A DNA stretch of 64,000 bases from Coptis chinensis (GCA_015680905.1 CM027383.1:84601001-84665000), one strand, 5' to 3'; numbered from the stretch's first letter, positions 1 through 11,399 are shown. The notes: generated by a model from the sequence alone, not told the origin. Translations and numbers: made by a program.

Positions 1-183
1 AGAAAACTCTCAAGAGGCTATAAATCATCTACTAGGGAATTTTTAGTAGTTTAAGGCCTTATTGCATATGGACAATGCAGTCGCACTCAGCGAAACGAGA
101 GTAGTTAGGAATACATTTTTAGCCACTTATTTTAATTTCACATATTTGTTTGAGGACAAGTAAAATGTTGTTTGGGGGTGGTT
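1..183 (+). other. 3' internal end of a Ty3/gypsy element with polypurine tract
   Basis: This is the last stretch of internal sequence of an LTR retrotransposon running off the left edge of the window. It ends in a G-rich run (TTTGGGGGTGG, about 171-181) directly followed by TGATAAG, the arrangement seen at the polypurine tract/3' LTR junction of many plant Athila/Tat-type gypsy elements. No coding frame is visible here. The element's body and 5' LTR should lie to the left of the window. Confidence 0.6.
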
Positions 184-1604
184 TGATAAGAGCCCAAAAC
201 ATGTAGTTTCAACCCCTTAATAGTATTATATTTAGGCCAATTATGTTTATAATAAATAAGAGTTAGTAATGTTTACGTGTTTTTGTGTATTTCAAGTATT
301 AGAATCAATTATGTGAAGAAATACATCACTTTTGTAAGAGAAAGGAGACAAATTACTTTCTAGAGAAATTATATGATTAAAGCCCAAGTTTCAAGGAGAA
401 AAAACATTTTTAAAGCCTAGTCAAAGCTGAAAAGTCAAAGTCAACGCGGTTAGAAAAAGAGCAGAAACGTCAATAGAAATTTCGCAGGCCGTATCTTTAG
501 ACGCAGACCTCGTAATAAATCCTATTATATGTCAAAACGATCGTCTCAGAAAGAGCTTTCTAATGCTCTAAGCTTTGACCCAATCATAGCAGTAAAAGTG
601 GACAAAACGGGTGTTGCAGTAAATTCTCATAGAGAAACCTTTTTTGGACTTAAGTAATTAGGTTTTAGGCTTGATTTAGTGGCCCAAAACACAGCTCCAA
701 AGCCCATGCACAAAATTATAAACCTAACCCTCTCCTATATAAAGAGATAGAAGGAAAAACTCTATTATCTCTCTCTCCCCCATTAGTTAGAATAATTTAG
801 CTTTCTCTCTCCCCTTTCTTTATTTTAGTATAGTTTAAATAATTAGAGTTTATAATTGTAGCATCTATAAAACCTCCATTAAAATAACTTCAAGTTATTA
901 TTATTATTCAATTCAATTACTTCTCTTTATATTATGTCTTTTTCTCATTCTTTTGTTCATGATAGTCCCATGAATCAAAGCTAAATTCCCATTAGAGGGA
1001 GTTTGAATGAAGATTTGAGATGATTTGATTTGTAAGTATAGATTTGTTGTTTAGGGTTTCAAGTTTAGGGTTTTCTTAACTTAGAGATAAGAAGAGTTTA
1101 ACCTAAATTAGAGAATAGTGAGTTTGTCATGAGAATGGGAACAAGTTTTCTCTCATGCTAATTAGTTTATGACTAGAGATAGCATAAAGTAATTAGGGAT
1201 CATTAAAGGTCTAGTCTTTATATTTTAACTTTATGTGAGAATATCTAGACTAGAGTTTTCTATACAAATCTATGCTAGCATGTTAAGAAATTAAAAAGTG
1301 GATTTCAATCTCTCTCTATTCTTCTCCATATTTTATTCAAGTTATATTCAATTACTTTAATTAAATTAGTATAAGTTAAATTCATATATTTAGTTTCGTA
1401 GTATAAATTCATATCCATAAATATTGCTCTCACCATTGTTTCCTCGTGTTTGATTAGTTGAATTTGTTTAAGTCTAGAAAGTTAAAAGTGGAACAATTGC
1501 GTACTCTATATATTGCATGAATATATATGTGAGAGTAGGAAATAAATAATTGATAATGTAAGAATAGGTTAGAGAAATCTAGTAGTGTGTTTTTATATTT
1601 ATCA
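184..1604 (+). repeat. 3' LTR of a Ty3/gypsy element inserted in a copia integrase
   Basis: The LTR begins TGATAAGAGCCC after a polypurine tract. I place its end at the CA of 1603-1604, because copia integrase coding on the minus strand resumes immediately to the right. A TATA box (TATATAAAG, about 736-744) is followed by a pyrimidine-rich CT stretch, as in an LTR promoter. The duplicated target site at the other end would be outside the window, so the right boundary rests only on where the copia homology stops. Confidence 0.6.
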
Positions 1605-2682
1605 CTTCTACCCAGTAACTTCTAGGTAACTTAGAGTGAGACAACATGCATCTTATCCTCTCTACAATGGTATGACTCATCCTCTCGGCTATACCATTCT
1701 GTTGCGGTGTCTTGAGAACGGTCTGCTCATGACGAATCCCATGACTCTTGCAATACTCTTCAAACGGCCCAATGTACTCTTCCCCATTATTTGAGCAAAT
1801 ACACTTCAAAGGCTTCCATGTCTCTCTTTCCACCATGCTGTGGAAAATCTTAAACATGCCAAGTGCTTCATCCTTGGTTTACAGACTATATGCTCATATC
1901 TTTCTTGACGCATCATCAATGAAAGTCAAGAAGTATAAAGCTCCCCCGAGGGACTTCATTTTCATAGGACCACATAAATATGTGTGTACTAACTCAAGGA
2001 CATTCTCCTTTCGGTGAGAAGGGAATCTTTGGAAAGACACCCTGTGTTGCTTTCCAACCAAACAATGAGTAAATCTATTTAAATACATACCTTTGATGTT
2101 TGGCAAGACTTTTTTCTTGGCAAGAACTTTCATGCCATTTTCTCCCATATGACATAGTGTCTTATGCCATAGATCAGAAGAAGCTTCTTCTTGTGCCGCA
2201 TTTAACTCTGCTTTACACAAACTAGCTTGTGTCTTGTAAAGCGAGCAAGTTTTCTTTCCTTTGGCTACTACAATGGAACCTCTGCTCAGTTTTCATACTC
2301 CGTTACCAAACGAATTTTGAAAGCCATCATCATCTAACTTTCCGGTGGAAATTAGGCTTAGCCGAATGTTAGGGACATGTCTTACATCCTTGAGTGTCAA
2401 GGTGTAGTCGACATTGGCTTCTACATGAACATCACCAATGCCTATAATCTTAGAAACTCCACTTTTACCCATCTTTACTTCACCAAATTCACCATATTTG
2501 TAGGTAGTGAAGAAATTTTTGTGCAGTGTGACGTGATAGGACGCTCTTATATCTATCACCAACTCAATATCTTGGCATGAGGTATTAACACAACACTCAC
2601 CACAATCTAACACAATCCCCACTACATCATCGTCTGTTATTATGGCAATATCTTGGCTTGTGCTCCCATTCCTTTTTACCAT
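1605..2682 (-). pseudogene. copia protease, GAG-pre-integrase and integrase start
   Basis: A retropepsin-like stretch lies at 2682-2293. Its active-site region reads VIDIRASYHVT, where family members have D-S/T-G-A, so the catalytic Asp is kept but the next two positions are changed. A GAG-pre-integrase region (2220-1894) keeps the HxxxCHMG start and a KQH motif but has lost one zinc-ligand Cys. The integrase core (1857-1605) has SNNGEEY in place of the usual SDNGGEY, so the second catalytic Asp is Asn. The conserved QQNGIAER box follows. The three parts are in different frames or separated by stops. Coding stops matching copia at about 1605. Confidence 0.8.
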
Positions 2683-2717
2683 GTCTTCATGTACACAATT
2701 ATTTTTCTCATCCCTCT

Positions 2718-3483
2718 TCAGTGTTCTACACTTATATCTAAAGTGACCATTGGTGGCACAATATTATCATTGTCTCTCTGCCTTAGGAGTTTTAGCTTCA
2801 CCCCTAGATTTGCGTCTGTCATTACCTCTAGAATGAGATGGTTTTCAACTCTTACCTCTCCCCCGCTTCTCTGTGACAAAGATCTCTGAGTGAGAGGAGC
2901 TGCTTTGTGAACTCTTTTTGTCTCCTCATTCAACGTACAATGCCTCGGTAGCCATCTCCATGGAAATGATTCCATCCTTAGCGACTCTGCCAAGAGAAAT
3001 TGTTAAAGTCTCCCAACTGTCGGGTAGAGAGTTTAAGAGTAACAAAGCCTCAACTTCGTCACCCATATCAATCTTCATCAAATGCAACTGATTAAAGGTA
3101 TTATGTACTTCATTAAGATGCTCAGACATTAAAGAACTTTCTTTGTACTTCGTGTTAGCAAACTTCTTAATGAGTAGTACTTTGTTTCCGGCCGACTTTC
3201 TCTCATAGAGGTCTTCGAGTTTTTTCCACAAGCCAAAAGTGGTAGTCTCTTGGGATACATGGTGGAAGACACTATCATCAATCCACTGTCGAATGTACTG
3301 GCTAATTGCTTTTCTGTCAAGTTTGCTCCACTCAGCCGCGGCTATTACGTCTGATTTTACTCCTCTATTCTCAATGGGTTGTGCCAAGTCCTTGCAATAA
3401 AGTAAGTATTCCATCTTGGCTTTCCAAATAATGTAGTTAGCTCTATTTAAACTAGTCATGCAAGTGTTTATAGAATGATCCAT
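2718..3483 (-). pseudogene. copia gag polyprotein (UBN2-type) with zinc-knuckle remnant
   Basis: The frame opens at the ATG of 3483-3481, 98 bases downstream of the primer-binding site. The first 185 codons carry the copia gag core: an early YIIWKAKMEYLL segment, LYERKSAGNKVLL in the middle, and LLLLNSLPDSWETL near residues 148-161. A frameshift near 2930 moves the frame. The following 90 codons include a basic region and a decayed zinc knuckle around 2735-2765, where GHFRYKC is visible. Gag proteins package the element RNA in cytoplasmic particles. This copy cannot give a full product. Confidence 0.8.
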
Positions 3484-3580
3484 CTTAATAGGCTATTTCA
3501 ACTCAAACCTTCTCTCAAGAATTTTATCAAACACCTTTCGGGCAAGATTTGGATAACTACTTTTGTGATTGATCTAACCT

Positions 3581-3593
3581 GGCTCTGATACCA
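3581..3593 (-). promoter_or_regulatory. copia primer-binding site (initiator Met tRNA)
   Basis: The minus strand reads TGGTATCAGAGCC, the standard complement to the 3' end of plant initiator methionine tRNA used to prime copia minus-strand DNA synthesis. It lies two bases inside the LTR edge, the usual spacing. Confidence 0.9.
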
Positions 3594-3595
3594 CT

Positions 3596-4320
3596 TGTTG
3601 GGGAAAACGATAACAATCAATCCCCACTAAGATAGCTTTCACTTGGACAATTTACTACTCCAATAAAAAAATCTAAACTTTAACTACAACCAATAACCAC
3701 AACCAAAGTTATGGATAAAACTATCACAAACAAGCAATAGTAATATAGAGTGACTTACCACAATGAAAACACAAGATGTAACGTGGTTCGGCTAATGATG
3801 CCTACTTTCATAAGAGCAAATCTTTTTATAAGTGTGAAAAGAAGATTACAATCACTCCTTTCAAGTCTCTCCAAACTTACTAGATCGCTATTCTCTCCTT
3901 ACAAGCTTTTTCTCTTTGCAAGAGTTTTCTCTCAATTTTGATTGCTCTCAAAATTGGGTTTCTATTCAAGACTTGATTTTCCAAAATCTGAACTCTTCTA
4001 TTTATATTAGGGTGAAATATCAGTGTAAAAACACATTCTCGATATTCTAGTGAAATATCAAAACCTGGTATGAGTAGGCATGAGCGCGGGCGTGCTCTGG
4101 GCAAGGCCAATTTGAGCGCGCGCAAGATGCCATATTATATTTCTAGTTTTCCCAACTTCCAGTAGACATGTTTTATGAGAAGCTGAAAAAAAAACTATCT
4201 TCTTTTTCAAGGCGCGGGCGTGCCTTAGGCAAGACCAATTTGAGCGTGCACACACTCTAACTGCTTCTTCACACGAACAGTAATCCTTCATGTCACATGG
4301 TGAGGGACTCACACCCAACA
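3596..4320 (-). repeat. copia 5' LTR (725 bp)
   Basis: The LTR runs TGTTGGGG...CCCAACA, perfect short inverted ends. It is placed directly outside the primer-binding site. On the minus strand a TATA-like TATAAATAG lies near 4004-4013, fitting an LTR promoter. Open frames inside it on either strand (for example 3880-4321) have no support as genes. The flank beyond 4320 starts ATAAT, which would be the target duplication if the other LTR were visible. Confidence 0.85.
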
Positions 4321-4925
4321 ATAATATGCAAAATAATATCTAATTTCATGAATTCCTATTAAAGATCTGCAAAATAATCTATACTTGTATGATGGGGAGT
4401 TCATCTCTAATTTCATTAATTTAGATTAAATTGTAAAATTTAATTTAAGAAAAAAAAAAGAAAAAAAAAAGTATGTTTGCTAACCGGCATTATTTCATTC
4501 CGTTTAGTTTCGACACTTTCGGTTTCTTGGAACAATAGTCTGTTGAGCTTCTCAAGAGACTTCAGAAAGTTATGGACAGTAACGTTATGACAGATAGTTC
4601 TAACGAGTTTGTTTTTAGAAGAATAGAATTTGCTATTCAGAAAGGACTTACGGCGCAGCTTGTTGCGCGCTTGTCCTAATTATTTGTAAAAATCCTTATC
4701 AGTATCAATAAAATCTCTACTTAAAATATATATATATATATAAACCTCGACTATCTCAACAGATCCATCATACCGGAAAAAAAGAAGAAAAAATGACGAA
4801 GAAAACAAACTTTGGTCTTCTTCTTCATATCGAACTCTTCTTTCCTTATTCATATTCTTCACTTTGGCGTCTTCATTAAATACAAAACACACAAATATGT
4901 TTTCCCCTATTTTTTTTAGAGACTA
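4321..4925. other. Intergenic stretch with A/T runs
   Basis: Mostly low-complexity DNA with an A-rich run at 4449-4470 and a short TA run near 4727-4741. Apart from the coding remnant listed at 4539-4679 I see no gene. A 70-codon minus-strand open frame at 4680-4892 is compositionally simple and unsupported. Confidence 0.5.
4539..4679 (+). pseudogene. Unrecognised coding remnant, about 46 codons
   Basis: Between an in-frame TAG and a TAA there is an open stretch whose translation has balanced, protein-like composition (it contains KRLQKVMDSN and FRRIEFAIQKGLTAQLVARL), unlike the surrounding simple sequence. It has no early Met and no recognisable family. It could be the last exon fragment of a decayed gene, or chance. 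Confidence 0.3.
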
Positions 4926-5730
4926 GATCTTCTCCGCCCGGGTGTAATACCCCACTCCTACACCTTACAAGAATTTCCTGCCACGTATATCATAATTTAA
5001 TGCCAGTTAACAAATTTCACTTAACTGGGTTAGGTAGTGTTACTGAAAAATACTTAAAAGTTAAAACTATAAAACAGAAACTAAAGTTGCCAAAACCATA
5101 AAGTACTGATTTTACATTTTTTTCAGCTTCTCACAATATTTCCATTTAGGAGAATGTTTGATACAATAAGGAGCGAGGTAGTAAAGCTTTTTTTGCCGTT
5201 GTCGCCATTTAACTACATTGTCCGCGGCGTAATCTTTGTAAGGACTTGATTTTTCCATGATTGAGTTCTACCTTCTACGTTTCATATGAATAGAAGGTGT
5301 TGGTACTTCCAGAGATTTGCATACTTAGTTTGGGTATGTGGAGAAGAATCATAAAGCTTCCATCGGAAAGTGTCGTACTTCTTACAAGCTATGAAAGATA
5401 TTCATTTGAAGTATTTATACTGAATCGGATTCAATAATTAGATTGAAAAACAAAATAGCAAAAAAAAAAAAAAAACTGAAAAATGCGTGAAATTTTTTGT
5501 CAAAGTTTCGAATTAAAACGGTGAAGTGAAATCATGGAGATATGGAAAAGGAGACGTTTCCTTTTTTTGGTTTATATTAACTATTTAGTGTTTTTATTCT
5601 ATATAAAATACGAAAAAAAAAAACACCCGGCCCATTAAGTTTTCCGTGATTGGGTTTAATTAAAGGGCCAGGTGGCAGGAAAATCTTGTAAGGTGTAAAA
5701 AATGGGTTTTACACTCGAGCGGAGAAGATC
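4926..5730. mobile_element. Non-autonomous DNA element with ~60-bp terminal inverted repeats
   Basis: The left arm (4926-4984, beginning GATCTTCTCCGC) and right arm (5672-5730, ending GCGGAGAAGATC) are imperfect reverse complements over almost 60 bases, including a shared CACCTTACAAGA block and the CCTGCCAC block. The roughly 690-base interior has no coding capacity. Long TIRs with a non-coding core suggest a MULE-like or fold-back element. I could not find a convincing direct duplication at the ends, so the superfamily and exact borders are open. Confidence 0.7.
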
Positions 5731-6066
5731 TCACCTCTTTTTTTGTTCGCCATATTTGACACGAGATTCTTCATTCTCTGTTTGCATATATATGAGACAC
5801 CAATCTTTTTCTCAATATTTGCTCAAAGGAATAATATTAGTCTTGATCTCAATATTCTCTGTAAGAAGAACTTGGTTCTCGATCTCTTCAAGGTGGTTTG
5901 ATTGAGGTTAGAGAAGAATCGATCGAATGGCAGATTGATTATGAGGAAAACATATGAAATTCTTCAAAGGACAGAAAGGAAGTCAAAGAAGGTAACATAG
6001 CCAAAATGTGTTGTTATTCTTAAAGAGCTTGGTTCTTTTAGGAAGAAGATGTTAATCGGTCTTAAG
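5731..6066. other. Intergenic, no feature seen
   Basis: AT-rich sequence between the inverted-repeat element and the next repeat. I see no gene, and a 67-codon open frame entering from 5702 is not supported. Confidence 0.5.
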
Positions 6067-6450
6067 TTGTTAGGAACCACAATCCAAATATACTTACTCT
6101 TTACCAATTACTAACAGGTAACAACAGTACACCCCTTTCAACATCTCTTCTCCTCTCTGTTCTTAGTCAAAGCACAATGTTGAGTTCACTGATTACATGG
6201 AATTGAAGTGTTGTTTTCCATTAAAGGAAAAACCGTTCTATCTTGGGAGATGAAAAAGCACGTAAAACATGTATTATTTGTGTTGTCGTTATTTGTTTTA
6301 CGTTTGTTTTACAAATTTTACTTAGCCTATTAAATATTGATAAATATAGTGGCTAGCAAGGTATCAATCCTACTATAAATTGTAAATTGATGATAATAGA
6401 ATGTCCTAATTTAAATTACTCTAATAATGCAAGTAAAATATGTGGCTAAG

Positions 6451-8120
6451 TGATAAGTGCTCAAAAAGTGCTATTTAGCCCTCGATTATGCCTCTTGTTT
6501 AGCCATCTTAGTGGACTAATAGTGTTTATAAGTTGTGTTTTAAGATTCTATAGGTGAAAAAGAGAGTTTTGTAGAATATTAGAGAAAATGGGGTAAAACG
6601 AAGCAATTCGGAGCATTAAGGATCACATGGGAGGCCCGTGGACAATCATGGAGAAGGCCAAGGAATTGGAGCTGTTAAAGATGCGACTTGGACCTATTTT
6701 AAAGTCTATTTGGAAGCCCAAGGCCAAAGGATTTGTTGCTTGGACCAAAGCCCGCAAAAGAGGATAGAAGGATAGAGCAGAAGAGAGAAAATCGGCTTAT
6801 GCGTCTGGGACGCATGTATCGAGCGTCCAGACGCATTGAGTGCATCTGGGACGCATAAATTGAGCATCCAGACGCATTGATTAAGTCTGGGACGCATGAA
6901 TAATGCGTCCGGCGCATGAATCGACATCAATCGTAGCCAATTCCTTCTCGTTTTGAAGACGGTCGGACTCTGAAGAAGTCTATTTTGTATTAGGAAACAA
7001 ATGACAGTTTTGGAATGCTTCTAGAGCTCATTGTAACCCCTATAAATAGAGGACCTAAGTGCCTCATGTAATTAGCCAATTCACTTATATTCTTGTCTCC
7101 TTAACTTGAGGCGAGAGAGATTAATAATAAAAGATCGGTTTTAACTAGCTGAGTCTTAATAAATTAGTCTTTCTAGTCTTATGTTCTTCAACTCTTCTTT
7201 TTCTCGTTCTTCGTGTTCTTCCTTCTATATGGAAGACTAATCTTCTCCTTCAAGGGAGGAGATGAAGCCAGTGCTTAAGGTTTAATGATTCTTCTGGTTC
7301 ATGATGTTCTTCAATCAGGTTAGTTCTTTATGTTTTTAGTTATTAGTTCCATTGCCCACACCAGGGGATGGAAATATAGATTAAGGTTTTTATTTATTAC
7401 AATTGAATATCATGCTAGTTTAGGGTTTTATTTATTGCAATTGAATATTTGCTAGTAACATGCTTTCATTTATTGCAATTGAATATAATGCTAGAATAGA
7501 GTTTTATTTATTGTAATTGAATATTATACTATTATTCTCTACTTTTCTTCTAATTGTGTAGTGTTTTAGAGTAAGGGAAGTATTCCTTGTGTTTGCCTTA
7601 GATGGTGATTCATTGAATAGCTGCCCAAGCTCACATAAAAGGAAATAAGATACTAGTAACATGAACATAGAAACAACCTTAAGAAGAGTTAATTGTTTAA
7701 CGATGTTTCACCCAAAAAGGCATCGGCACTGGCTCGATTGCCCGATTGTAGTCTACTTGGAGAACAACATGAAGCAAAAGGTCATTGAATCAAAAGCATT
7801 GGTGGATTTGAATCTCTTGAATCTATCTCTCTCATATTCTCTCCTTATTTCCAATTCTTAGCTTTAGTATAAGTTTAGTTAGTTTAGTTTAGTTTAGCAT
7901 TAGAATCTACAATATCTATAATCATAGTTTTAATCCCTCAAACCCCTTTCCAAATCCGTCCTTCATATAAATAAATATACACTTAAAAGTGGAACGATAC
8001 CTTACTCATCCTTTACTTATTGAGGGATAATTAGGTTTTGATACGTTTCTATTTTGTTCAACGACCATCATCTATCTACATCACCCATATCCACATCTCA
8101 CAAAAAAGGAGGCAGTGTCA
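6451..8120 (+). mobile_element. Solo LTR of the TGATAAG family, plus strand (1670 bp)
   Basis: It begins TGATAAGTGCTC, ends GTGTCA, and is flanked by an exact 5-bp duplication CTAAG (6446-6450 and 8121-8125). This is the hallmark of LTR-element integration followed by LTR-LTR recombination. TATAAATAGAGG at about 7040-7052 is a good TATA box. It is the youngest insertion in this part of the nest, because it lies inside the solo LTR 6251-9518. No internal coding; the 66-codon frame at 7661 is unsupported. Confidence 0.85.
6800..6922. repeat. Three tandem ~42-bp units with inverted GCGTC boxes
   Basis: Three consecutive units each contain a TCTGGGACGCAT box, the first two followed by its near-inverse (GAGCGTCCAGACGCATTGA, GAGCATCCAGACGCATTGA); the third is partial. 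The period is about 42 bases. Each unit can fold on itself, so the block could form hairpins. It lies upstream of the TATA box of the solo LTR, the position of an LTR enhancer, but that role is an inference. Confidence 0.8.
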
Positions 8121-9755
8121 CTAAGTAATAGTAAATAATTGTTGATTTTAAATCAATACAGATAGAGGTCCTAACCTCATAACTATTTCAAAAAAAAAAA
8201 TGTTGATTTGATTTGAATTCTAAACTATACATAAACTAAATAATTAAGAATATGAATATGAATCAAAAGAGAGAATATCTTAGGAGAGACAAATCCACCA
8301 AATCCTTAGATTTAGTTTAATAATCAATCAATCATGGTAAATATAAATCACTAATAGAAACTTACCATACCTACAAACCTTATGCTCATAACCATGATGA
8401 CAGTATTTGGATTTCAACATGTTTTCTACTTTACCACCAAGTAGTTCTTCAATCTCCAATGATATCTTCTACCTATAACCAAATTGTGTTTTAAGTGATA
8501 TTCAATATACAACTCTAGGTACCATAGAAAATCAACATGTGGCATTAACCATATACAACTAGTTAAGGTGTCATAAAGGATCCAATCATCATACTAAAAC
8601 ACTAAAAACTAGAAGAGAAGAATCTCAGGTTTGTGGTATTTGGCTCTACACAATCATGAATTACCCTAAGACCTCCTAACCTCCGTTAGGAGAGTTAGAT
8701 CAATGGATGAATAAGAAAAAACTCAATGAGGGATTTACACTAGAAGATGATAGAAGAAAAACTAAACTAAAACATAAGAAAAATGATTCATCTCTCCTCC
8801 TAAGAAAAGGGAGATTAGCTCATCATATTATGTTATGAACACAATATAAAAAAGAATAATCTTTATTGATGGTAATGGTGAAAAAGGTCTGAACTTTCTT
8901 CTCTCTTAATTCTAGATCTAAGATGCAAAAACTAAATTTTCTAGATGATATAAAACTAAGGTTTTTGTGTCTTATATAATGGCTTACACGTTCCTGGATA
9001 GAGATACGAATCATACGTTTATTCGATATCAAATAATTCTTTGGAATCTTTCTAAAAGCAATCCTGGAGAAGTTGGATTCGATTGCACAAAAGTTAGACG
9101 TGGTCCACTTTGCCTTGTAGGCTATATTCCCCACTACAGCTTATGACAGCTTTCAGTTTCCTAATTTTTGTGAAACTCTGAATTCTTTTCCATATTGATC
9201 TCCTCTTCTCATGAATTTGGAATTAAGGCTATGAGATAAGTTTCAAGACTCTTCTAACTCACTATTAACCTCTTTTAGAGTCCCATTAGGGTTGACACCT
9301 TTGGAGACAAATATAACGTTTTTGCCCTAGGACTTTAGATGTAATTCCTAATGACTCATTTTTTTTACTTGTTTGGCTTCTTTTCCTACTATATTTCGTA
9401 TTTAGGTTTTTTCACCTACAAAAACTCAAATTGCATCATATTAAAACATTTAAATATAAAATGGAGACTAACATATACGTAATTGGGGATATAAATAATT
9501 ATTTTTGAACACTTATCAAGAGACAGTTTCTCATCCAACCTTAAAGCACCGTGAGGGGGAAAATATGTCTCAAGGACATAGTGAATCTTCACTAAGCTCA
9601 GATTGACATTTTCGTACTTGGTACATTTGAGAGAAAGTTTTGTATTGTTGTTGGTAATTGGTAAAGAGTAAGTATATTTGGGTTGTGGTTCCTAACAATG
9701 ACTAAGAACATGAAGACAAAACAATTGTTCGAACAATCACACTTTTTGAAGTGAC

Positions 9756-9849
9756 GCACCTTTTAGGCATAATGCAACATTTCCAACCGTTGCATCTTTC
9801 GAAAAGTCGCACCTTTTCGACATAATGCAACATTTCAAACCGTTGCATC
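9756..9849. repeat. Two tandem 53-bp units
   Basis: Two adjacent copies with GCACCTTTT, GCATAATGCAACATTTC and CCGTTGCATC in the same order, offset by 53 bases. They lie at the 3' end of the copia LTR. The hAT-like element inserted at the end of the second copy. Confidence 0.75.
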
Positions 9850-10223
9850 TAAGGGTGTCGATGGGTATCTGATTAATCGGAATCGGAATCGGAACCATAG
9901 AAAAAAGCATAGTTCTGGTTCCTATTTTTAGGAATCGTTTAAAAATGGATACTAAAAAAACCGGACCATATAGAACCAGAACCGAGAATGGTTTTTTAAA
10001 CAAAAAAAACCGGACTAGAACCAAACGTTATCGTACTTTTAACATAAAGAATATAAAAACTCAAAACATTCATTTATATATTACTAAATTTTATTTAATA
10101 GTGTAATATATAGTTTTTATAGTATTTAATGTTATAAATAATATAAAAATATAGTTTACAACCTTAAATATATAGTTTTATTTAACTTATTATTGAATGA
10201 CATAATTATAGTTGACAACCCTA
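9850..10223. mobile_element. hAT-like non-autonomous element (374 bp)
   Basis: The ends are TAAGGGTGTCGATGG and GTTGACAACCCTA, imperfect inverted repeats. The flanks are GTTGCATC (9842-9849) and GTTGCACC (10224-10231), an 8-bp duplication with one mismatch, typical of hAT elements. The interior is made of repeated GGAATCGG and GGTTCC words and long A/T runs, with no coding. Confidence 0.8.
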
Positions 10224-10710
10224 GTTGCACCATTTCGGAAATGTTTTTTTTCTCTTTACTGTTTCAAGTGAAACTGTTAAGCCTCATGGGCCCAAATGGA
10301 TTAGGCCTTATGAAGAAATTGGTTGTCCAAAAAGAATATACACTACACGTACACCACCTAGCCATGTCCATGCCCAGCCGGCCGGTCGGTCGGACAAATG
10401 ACTATGGCGGCGTGTGCGTGTTTTTTGTTGAGCTTGACTGCGTTTCGTCTCCATAGAAAATTAGTGGTACATACTCTTGGGGCCCAAGCCAAGTAGCCAC
10501 AATTAGGCCTTATATATAAACTCAATAACTCTTTGGCGTTCTTCCCATTTGGGACTAAGTGTTTTTCACACTCATTTCTCAACCATTTCATCTCAAGTGG
10601 GATAACTTGGGAGACAAATTACTCATTCATTTCTCAATGATTTGTACAAATCCAAGTTCCATGTGTTCACACCACTTTGAAATTTTAATTGCACACCCAT
10701 TTTTCTAACA

Positions 10711-11325
10711 ATCCCTCACATGAATGAAAATTTGGCTTTTTTAATCATAAACATTGGATAGCTGTTCTCTTACAAATGAAAAGTTACCGCATCAGGTCAA
10801 GTAGCATGAGAGGTCTAAACTTGCCTTAGTAAAAGACGACCGAGTTTAATTGGAAGATCAGTAGACTTCAATTAAAGCCCTTGAACTGTCAATCGTTTGT
10901 ATAAACCTAGACAATCATCTTCACACAATACTTTCTCGAATACAGTTGATTCTAACATTTGTGTTCATTTTGGCCCTGAACACTTCTTGGTTTCAGATAA
11001 TGCTTCTGAGACATTTTCCTTTAAAATTCTCATAGTAGTAACCGGCCCCACCTCGCACTAACATAGGTGATTTCTATAAAGAGTATCCTACAATACTCCA
11101 CTTGAATAACATAACTTTCCAAAATATAGTAAATCATTAAAAGCTTAACTTTTCCTGGTTCCCATGATAGATTTGCACTGTCTTATCATAGGAATGGGTT
11201 AAAGTGTAGTATTACTCTCTAGTGCTAACTGAATCACATATATAATTTAGTTGGCCCTTTGAACCTAGATCTTGGGATCTCCTGTCAACTAGCTAGGTTG
11301 GTTTTTCCATTATGATCTTTTATCA
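10711..11325. other. copia 3' untranslated region
   Basis: Sequence between the copia stop codon (11326-11328, minus strand) and the 3' LTR. No open frame or separate repeat is seen. The purine tract abuts the LTR at its left edge. Confidence 0.6.
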
Positions 11326-11399
11326 TTAAGACTTCAAACCTATTTCCTTGGATAATCTTTCTACTTGCTCTCTTGTTAAACCTTTTGTAAGAGGATCCG
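11326..11399 (-). pseudogene. copia RNase H C-terminal tail
   Basis: The minus strand reads PLTKGLTREQVERL followed by SKEIGLKS and a stop. This directly continues the copia signature (D-N-I-A-D, then P-L-T-K-G) that breaks off at 12838. It proves that 11400-12837 is an insertion in the last ~25 codons of the polyprotein. Confidence 0.85.

Larger units (their letters stand above)
1605..4320 (-). mobile_element. Ty1/copia retrotransposon, 5' half only
   Basis: Reading the minus strand gives, in the usual order, 5' LTR (4320-3596), primer-binding site, gag, protease, GAG-pre-integrase and the start of the integrase core. The coding then stops abruptly at about 1605, where the gypsy LTR begins. 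The second half (rest of integrase, reverse transcriptase, RNase H, 3' LTR) is probably to the left of the window beyond the gypsy insertion. The domain order protease-integrase before RT is what defines copia. Several frameshifts and altered catalytic residues show it is dead. Confidence 0.85.
6251..9518 (-). mobile_element. Solo LTR of the TGATAAG family, minus strand
   Basis: On the minus strand it begins TGATAAGTGTTC at 9518 and ends CA at 6251. It is flanked by GGAGA (6246-6250) and AGAGA (9519-9523), a 5-bp target duplication with one mismatch. Removing it restores continuity of the host repeat, judged against the copy at 28954. Without the younger insertion at 6451-8120 it is about 1.6 kb, the size of a gypsy LTR. 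It contains a minus-strand TATA box (TATATAAG near 8970-8980). No primer-binding site, polypurine tract or coding was found, hence solo LTR. Confidence 0.75.
6067..9698 (+). mobile_element. Short long-TIR element, copy A (split in two)
   Basis: The two ends (6067-6111 and about 9655-9698) are reverse complements over about 45 bases, starting TTGTTAGGAACCACAA. Excluding an insertion at 6251-9518 and its target duplication, the element is about 360 bp. A second copy at 28954-46467 aligns along the whole length in the same orientation. No coding capacity. The long TIRs suggest a MITE, but the TGTTAGG...CCTAACA ends would also fit a short LTR. No clean target duplication was found. Confidence 0.65.
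9699..10710 (-). repeat. copia 3' LTR
   Basis: On the minus strand a purine tract (ATGTGAGGGAT) leads directly into TGTTAGAAAAATGGG at 10710, the typical copia polypurine tract/3' LTR junction. The LTR appears to end with CA at 9699, where the neighbouring long-TIR repeat begins. A minus-strand TATA box (TATATATAAG) lies near 10508-10518. A hAT-like element (9850-10223) is inserted in it; without it the LTR is about 630 bp. No second copy is visible, so the left border is by inference. Confidence 0.65.

Noticed and set aside
6699-6930. Minus-strand frames of 72-74 codons
   Set aside because: Caused by the tandem repeat at 6800-6922.
8823-9134. 103-codon minus-strand frame in the solo LTR
   Set aside because: No motif, inside an LTR, composition typical of AT-rich non-coding DNA.
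9694-9706. Extension of the copy A inverted repeat into TGACTAAG
   Set aside because: TGACTAAG is better explained as the end of the copia LTR (TG...CA), and the similarity to GTCTTAAG on the other side is weak.
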